Origin: Deltaproteobacteria bacterium
GTDB taxonomy: Bacteria; Desulfobacterota; Desulfuromonadia; Desulfuromonadales; BM103
Length of the DNA stretch: 64,000 nucleotides
Assembly: GCA_024636215.1 (NCBI GenBank)
Contig: JAGXHL010000045.1
Span: forward strand, 1-64,000
Direction of reading: 5' to 3'
The stretch's first letter is position 1. Every line of letters begins with the position of its first letter. This document shows, piece after piece, positions 60,089 to 64,000 of the stretch. A program made the position numbers and the translations under genes. Below the pieces are notes generated by a model that was not told the origin of the DNA, ran no database searches, and saw nothing but the letters and a program-made list of their open reading frames with translations.

Positions 60089-60170
60089 GATTTTCCTCGA
60101 TAGCTACAGGTTTTGTTAAATCGGCAGGCTTTTGAACCTATCTGAGCGATGTCGATCTGAGCAGAAAATA

Positions 60171-60200
60171 AAAGGCCCCACGATCGCTCATGGGGCCTTT
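60171..60200 (-). terminator. Terminator of tRNA-Asn
   Basis: AAAGGCCCCA pairs with TGGGGCCTTT around ten bases, immediately after the tRNA 3' end on the minus strand. Confidence 0.85.
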
Positions 60201-60205
60201 CGGTT

Positions 60206-60281
60206 TGGCTCCGCCTGCTGGGCTCGAACCAGCGACAAGCGGATTAACAGTCCGCTGCTCTACCAACTGAGCTAAGGCGGA
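60206..60281 (-). tRNA. tRNA-Asn (GTT)
   Basis: A 76-base tRNA on the minus strand with encoded CCA. The acceptor stem TCCGCCT pairs with AGGCGGA, the D-arm has AGCTCAGTTGGTAGAGC, the anticodon loop is CTGTTAA (anticodon GTT), and the T-arm reads GGTTCGAGCC. It forms the right border of the accessory region, and its 3' 38 bases are duplicated at 48609-48646. Confidence 0.97.
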
Positions 60282-60586
60282 ATAAACAGAGCCAAACTAA
60301 ATTTTAGATTGTATCCGTACCGCAAAAAGCAGGCACGAAGGACGTTTTTATACACCTTGAGATTTTTTGTGTCAACACTTTTGTGTGTCTCTTTCCTGGC
60401 GACGTGATGATGATGGAGAGTCGCTGCTTTTGTGCTGCGTTCTGGCACCAGAGCGTCAGGCTTGCAGTTGTTTAGTCTGGTGCCGATTACAAGATCATTG
60501 TAAAGTCCATATTGTGTATGTGATCAGGCTGTTGGAGTGGATGCCATCAAGAGGGTTGCTTGTAACGGATTGACGGGTGAGGGACT
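60282..60586. other. Intergenic gap, nothing recognised
   Basis: About 300 bases between tRNA-Asn and the Fe-S oxidoreductase. No gene and no clear promoter. Confidence 0.35.
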
Positions 60587-62593
60587 ATGGAACTTACGCG
60601 AGAAATTTACTGGAATGTCGGGCGTGGTGCAGCGGTCCTGGTGCCGATGTACCTGTTGACCCTGGTTGCCATAGGGGTCATGGTTGCCGGTTTCCTGCAG
60701 CGGGTCAAGGTTTACAAGATAGGCAAAGCTCTGCAACGGACTGATAACCTCTCCTCCAGAATTGCCGAGATGGGCAAAGCCGTGTTTTTGCAGACTCTCG
60801 TCTTGCGTGTCCGCGGGCCGGGTACCGCTCACGCTCTGTTCTTCTGGGGTTTCCTGCTGCTCTTTCTGGGCACCTGCCTGATCTTCTTGCAGGCTGATTT
60901 CACCGACCTTCTGTTTGGGGTTCAATTTCTTAAGGGAACCTTCTATCTGTGGTTTTCTCTGATCCTGGATTTGGCCGGACTGGTCTGCCTGATAATGCTG
61001 GCCGGGTTACTGCTGCGACGCTATCTGCTGCGGCGTCATCAACTTGACAGCCAGCCTGACGACGCCATGATGCATGGTCTCCTCTTTGGAATCCTGCTCA
61101 GCGGTTTTGTTATCGAAGCGGCGCGCATGGCGGTCACCGAGCTCGGCTCGCCTCTTGCCTCCTGGTCGCCAGTCGGGTTGGTCTTTGCCAGGGCGATGTC
61201 CGGCCTGTCGGAAGCAACCCTGCTCTCGCTGCATCTCTACGTCTGGTGGTTTCACCTGCTTCTGGTGATGGCCTTTATTGTGCTGATCCCAGCCACCAAG
61301 TTACGGCATATCTTTACCACCAGCCTGAATATACTGTTTGCCGACAAAGGGCCGAGCGGCAAGCTGGTCAGCCTTGATATGGACAATGATGAGGCAGAGA
61401 GCTTCGGTGCTGCAAAGGTGGCTGATTTAACCTGGAAAGATATCTTTGATGCCGATGCCTGTACATTGTGCCAACGTTGTCAGGAACGCTGCCCGGCGCA
61501 TAACACGCAAAAGCCTCTGTCTCCCATGGAGATTGTCAAGACTGTTGGCAGGCTTGCCTTTGCTGATGCGCAAGGGGATCTGATCGAGGCTTGTGACAAG
61601 GAGGCCCTCTGGTCCTGCACCACCTGCCTTGCCTGCCAGGAATCCTGTCCGGCATTGATTGAGCATGTCGGCAAGATTGTTGAGATGCGCCGTCACCTGG
61701 TGCTGATGGAGGGTGAGTTCCCCGGAGAAGAAGTGATGGCTGCGATGGAACAGACCGAAGTCAACGGTAACCCTCTGGGAATCGGGTTTGCTTCGCGGGG
61801 TGACTGGGCCGAAGATCTGGGCGTCAAACCTCTGGCTGAAGATGCCGATGTGGACATCCTCTATTTTGTCGGCTGTTATGCTTCTTTCGATAGGCGCAAC
61901 ATCAAGATTGCCAGAGCTTTTATTCAACTTTGTCAGGCGGCGGGGATCAAGGTCGGTATTCTGGGTAGACAAGAGAAGTGTTGCGGCGAACCGATGCGCA
62001 AAATAGGTAATGAGTATCTGTACCAGTCACTGGCCGCAGAGAATGTCGCCTTGATGAAGGGTTACGGGGTCAAGCAGGTGGTCACAAGTTGTCCCCATTG
62101 CTTTAACAGCCTGGCAAAAGATTATCGGGACATGGACTTTGACATCCCGGTCCAGAGTTATACCGTCTTTCTCGAAAGACTTGTCAGCGAGGGACGCTTG
62201 AAATTCAATGCTGCAGAGCTGGATTGCACCTACCACGATTCATGCTACCTGGGGCGACACAATGATCTGTATGATGCGCCGCGCCAGTTGCTTGAGCGCG
62301 CAGGGGCTAAGGTCTTCGAGATGGAAAAGTCCCGCAACGAAGCCTTCTGTTGCGGGGGCGGGGGTGGTCTCATCATGGCTGAAGAGAGTTTGGGCGAGAG
62401 GGTCAACCACAAGCGTGTGCGCATGGCTGCCGAGGCCGGTGTGCCGACCCTTGTCTCCAATTGCCCTTTCTGTTTGAGCATGTTCGAGGATGGCATCAAG
62501 GGCGCAGAGCTTGAGGGACGGTTAGAGCCGAAAGATCTTGCCGAGGTCTTGCTGGATAGACTGGAACAGGAGCCCGCTGTTCATCCGGGATAA
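60587..62593 (+). CDS. Membrane Fe-S oxidoreductase, ETF:menaquinone oxidoreductase type
   Basis: A 668-residue membrane protein. The N-terminal ~250 residues form five or six helices like the NarI/DsrM haem b subunit (HALFFWGFLLLF and LSLHLYVWWFHLLLVMAF carry candidate haem His). Next comes a ferredoxin-type pair of 4Fe-4S motifs (CTLCQRCQERCP and CTTCLACQESCP). The C-terminal part has two CCG domains of the heterodisulfide reductase type (EKCCGEPMRKIG with CPHCFNSLAKDY; FCCGGGGGLIMAEE with CPFCLSMFEDG). This layout matches the enzymes thought to pass electrons from electron-transfer flavoprotein to menaquinone. No etfAB genes are in the window. RBS GAGGG. Confidence 0.88.
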   Translation: MELTREIYWNVGRGAAVLVPMYLLTLVAIGVMVAGFLQRVKVYKIGKALQRTDNLSSRIAEMGKAVFLQTLVLRVRGPGTAHALFFWGFLLLFLGTCLIFLQADFTDLLFGVQFLKGTFYLWFSLILDLAGLVCLIMLAGLLLRRYLLRRHQLDSQPDDAMMHGLLFGILLSGFVIEAARMAVTELGSPLASWSPVGLVFARAMSGLSEATLLSLHLYVWWFHLLLVMAFIVLIPATKLRHIFTTSLNILFADKGPSGKLVSLDMDNDEAESFGAAKVADLTWKDIFDADACTLCQRCQERCPAHNTQKPLSPMEIVKTVGRLAFADAQGDLIEACDKEALWSCTTCLACQESCPALIEHVGKIVEMRRHLVLMEGEFPGEEVMAAMEQTEVNGNPLGIGFASRGDWAEDLGVKPLAEDADVDILYFVGCYASFDRRNIKIARAFIQLCQAAGIKVGILGRQEKCCGEPMRKIGNEYLYQSLAAENVALMKGYGVKQVVTSCPHCFNSLAKDYRDMDFDIPVQSYTVFLERLVSEGRLKFNAAELDCTYHDSCYLGRHNDLYDAPRQLLERAGAKVFEMEKSRNEAFCCGGGGGLIMAEESLGERVNHKRVRMAAEAGVPTLVSNCPFCLSMFEDGIKGAELEGRLEPKDLAEVLLDRLEQEPAVHPG

Positions 62594-62634
62594 GGATAAT
62601 CCTGCATAAAAGTTCTTGGTCAATGGCCAATAAA

Positions 62635-62665
62635 AAAGCCCGCATGCATTCCGCATACGGGCTTT
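62635..62665. terminator. Bidirectional terminator between convergent genes
   Basis: AAAGCCCGCATGC pairs with GCATACGGGCTTT (one mismatch) around a short loop and has A/T tracts on both sides. It lies between the Fe-S oxidoreductase stop and the mglA stop and should serve both. Confidence 0.88.
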
Positions 62666-62692
62666 AATTGTCTGGTCTTGAAGAGGTCTTTT

Positions 62693-63289
<597 letters not shown>

Positions 63290-63301
63290 GGTCCGATATC
63301 C

Positions 63302-63802
63302 TTAGCTGAACAGGTTGTCTATGTCGTCGTCAGTAATTTCGGCGAAGGGACTGTCGGCATTGCCGGCCTTCTCAACTTCCGCCGCCTTGACCGCAAGATC
63401 TTCAAAAATGCCGGCCAATTCGTCACTTGCTTTTTTGACGCGCAGTCTGACAAGCCCGAGAGAGCTGCGATGATCGAAAATAACTACCAGGATAACCCGC
63501 TGAGCGATGATTGAAATGTGAATGTTGTCTTTTTCCCCTTCGTGAAAGAGGATGGAGAACTCCTTCTCGCCAATCAGCTTGGCAAGCCCGCCCGTAGCGG
63601 CGATGTTGCCGGCGGTCAGTGATGCAAGACTGGTCGTGTCGAGATGCTCGGTTTCACCACAGCCGGCAATCAGCTGCCCGTTTTTATCGACCAGGAAGAT
63701 GACTTTGGCATTGGATTCGCGCAACAGCTTTTCAATGACTGCGCTGATCCGCTGGAATTCCTCGTCATACATGACAAAGGAGTTGTTCTGTGGCTCAAGC
63801 AT
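63302..63802 (-). CDS. mglB: MglB, roadblock/LC7 GTPase-activating protein
   Basis: A 166-residue roadblock-domain protein and the expected GAP of MglA. VMYDEEFQRISAVIEKLL, VIFLVDKNGQLIAGCGET, TTSLASLTAGNIAATGGLAK, RSSLGLVRLRVKKASDELA and the end SPFAEITDDDIDNLFS follow Myxococcus MglB closely. AGGAG stands eight bases before ATG 63802. mglB-mglA form an operon. Confidence 0.95.
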   Translation of the reverse strand: MLEPQNNSFVMYDEEFQRISAVIEKLLRESNAKVIFLVDKNGQLIAGCGETEHLDTTSLASLTAGNIAATGGLAKLIGEKEFSILFHEGEKDNIHISIIAQRVILVVIFDHRSSLGLVRLRVKKASDELAGIFEDLAVKAAEVEKAGNADSPFAEITDDDIDNLFS

Positions 63803-64000
63803 ACTTGGTTCTCCTGTTGGGGGTTCTTCACCAATAGCCCTTATAGCACTTCATCCTGTCCTTTATCAAGGGTTTTTGCCCGATTTTATGGACGTGTATC
63901 GGCATGTCGCAGGCTTCGATCTCTGCTGGCCTTCTGTTTTTTCAAGAGAAGGTCTTCGCCCCCTGGGAAGCGCAGATTAAAAAAGCTCCCGGCGGTTCGG
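63803..64000. other. Upstream region of mglBA
   Basis: About 200 bases to the window end. It must hold the mglBA promoter on the minus strand. No gene was recognised; the last 40 bases contain an A run near 63979-63984 that may belong to a terminator of a gene outside the window. Confidence 0.35.

Overview
The window looks like chromosome of a Desulfuromonadota bacterium (Geobacter, Desulfuromonas or Geopsychrobacter relatives). The signs are a fused nuoBCD gene inside a complete complex I operon, a multihaem lipoprotein carrying the CxxxxCH/CxxCH arrangement typical of Geobacter cytochromes, a diguanylate cyclase with periplasmic c-haem motifs, a membrane Fe-S oxidoreductase of the ETF:menaquinone type, and an mglA/mglB pair like that of the Myxococcota and Desulfuromonadota. 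The taxonomic call is inference from gene content; there is no rRNA here.

Layout. 0.1-8.9 kb: GIY-YIG protein, cyclophilin, CDF transporter, a response regulator/histidine kinase pair, a DUF1232-like protein with a haem-bearing diguanylate cyclase, a small CxxC protein and a CoA-binding protein. 8.98-23.4 kb: complete nuo operon on the minus strand (order A-BCD-E-F-G-H-I-J-K-L-M-N), mostly with 1-4 nt gene overlaps. 23.6-28.3 kb: rnhA, a KaiC-like/PPDK_N fusion protein and gdhA with a textbook terminator. 28.6-38.0 kb: surface genes, namely a 16-haem-motif lipoprotein built from 71-residue monohaem modules and a 1.7-kresidue autotransporter. 38-40.9 kb: IS110 remnant, PAP2 phosphatase, DJ-1/PfpI protein, PilZ protein.

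40.9-60.2 kb is an accessory region ending at tRNA-Asn. It holds an MBG-repeat adhesin fragment, a calcium-repeat lipoprotein, four intact type II toxin-antitoxin operons, at least three toxin or antitoxin remnants, remnants of an IS4 transposase, a serine resolvase, an AraC regulator and an Excalibur-domain protein, an exported HEAT protein, a frameshifted membrane protein, a large hybrid sensor kinase, a VOC-family enzyme and an Fsr-like MFS transporter. Several short repeat families recur between these genes, and the 3' part of tRNA-Asn plus its flanking small gene is duplicated, in rearranged form, about 11.5 kb away. 60.6-63.8 kb returns to core-like genes: the Fe-S oxidoreductase and mglAB.

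How the genes fit together: complex I, the ETF-type oxidoreductase and the multihaem lipoprotein suggest a menaquinone-based respiratory chain with possible extracellular electron transfer. The haem diguanylate cyclase and PilZ protein supply one c-di-GMP producer and one receptor. MglAB suggests polarity control of motility. The strongest candidates for something undescribed are the modular monohaem cytochrome with its inverted-repeat leader, a ~105 bp element found just downstream of three minus-strand genes, and the repeat-bordered toxin-antitoxin region.
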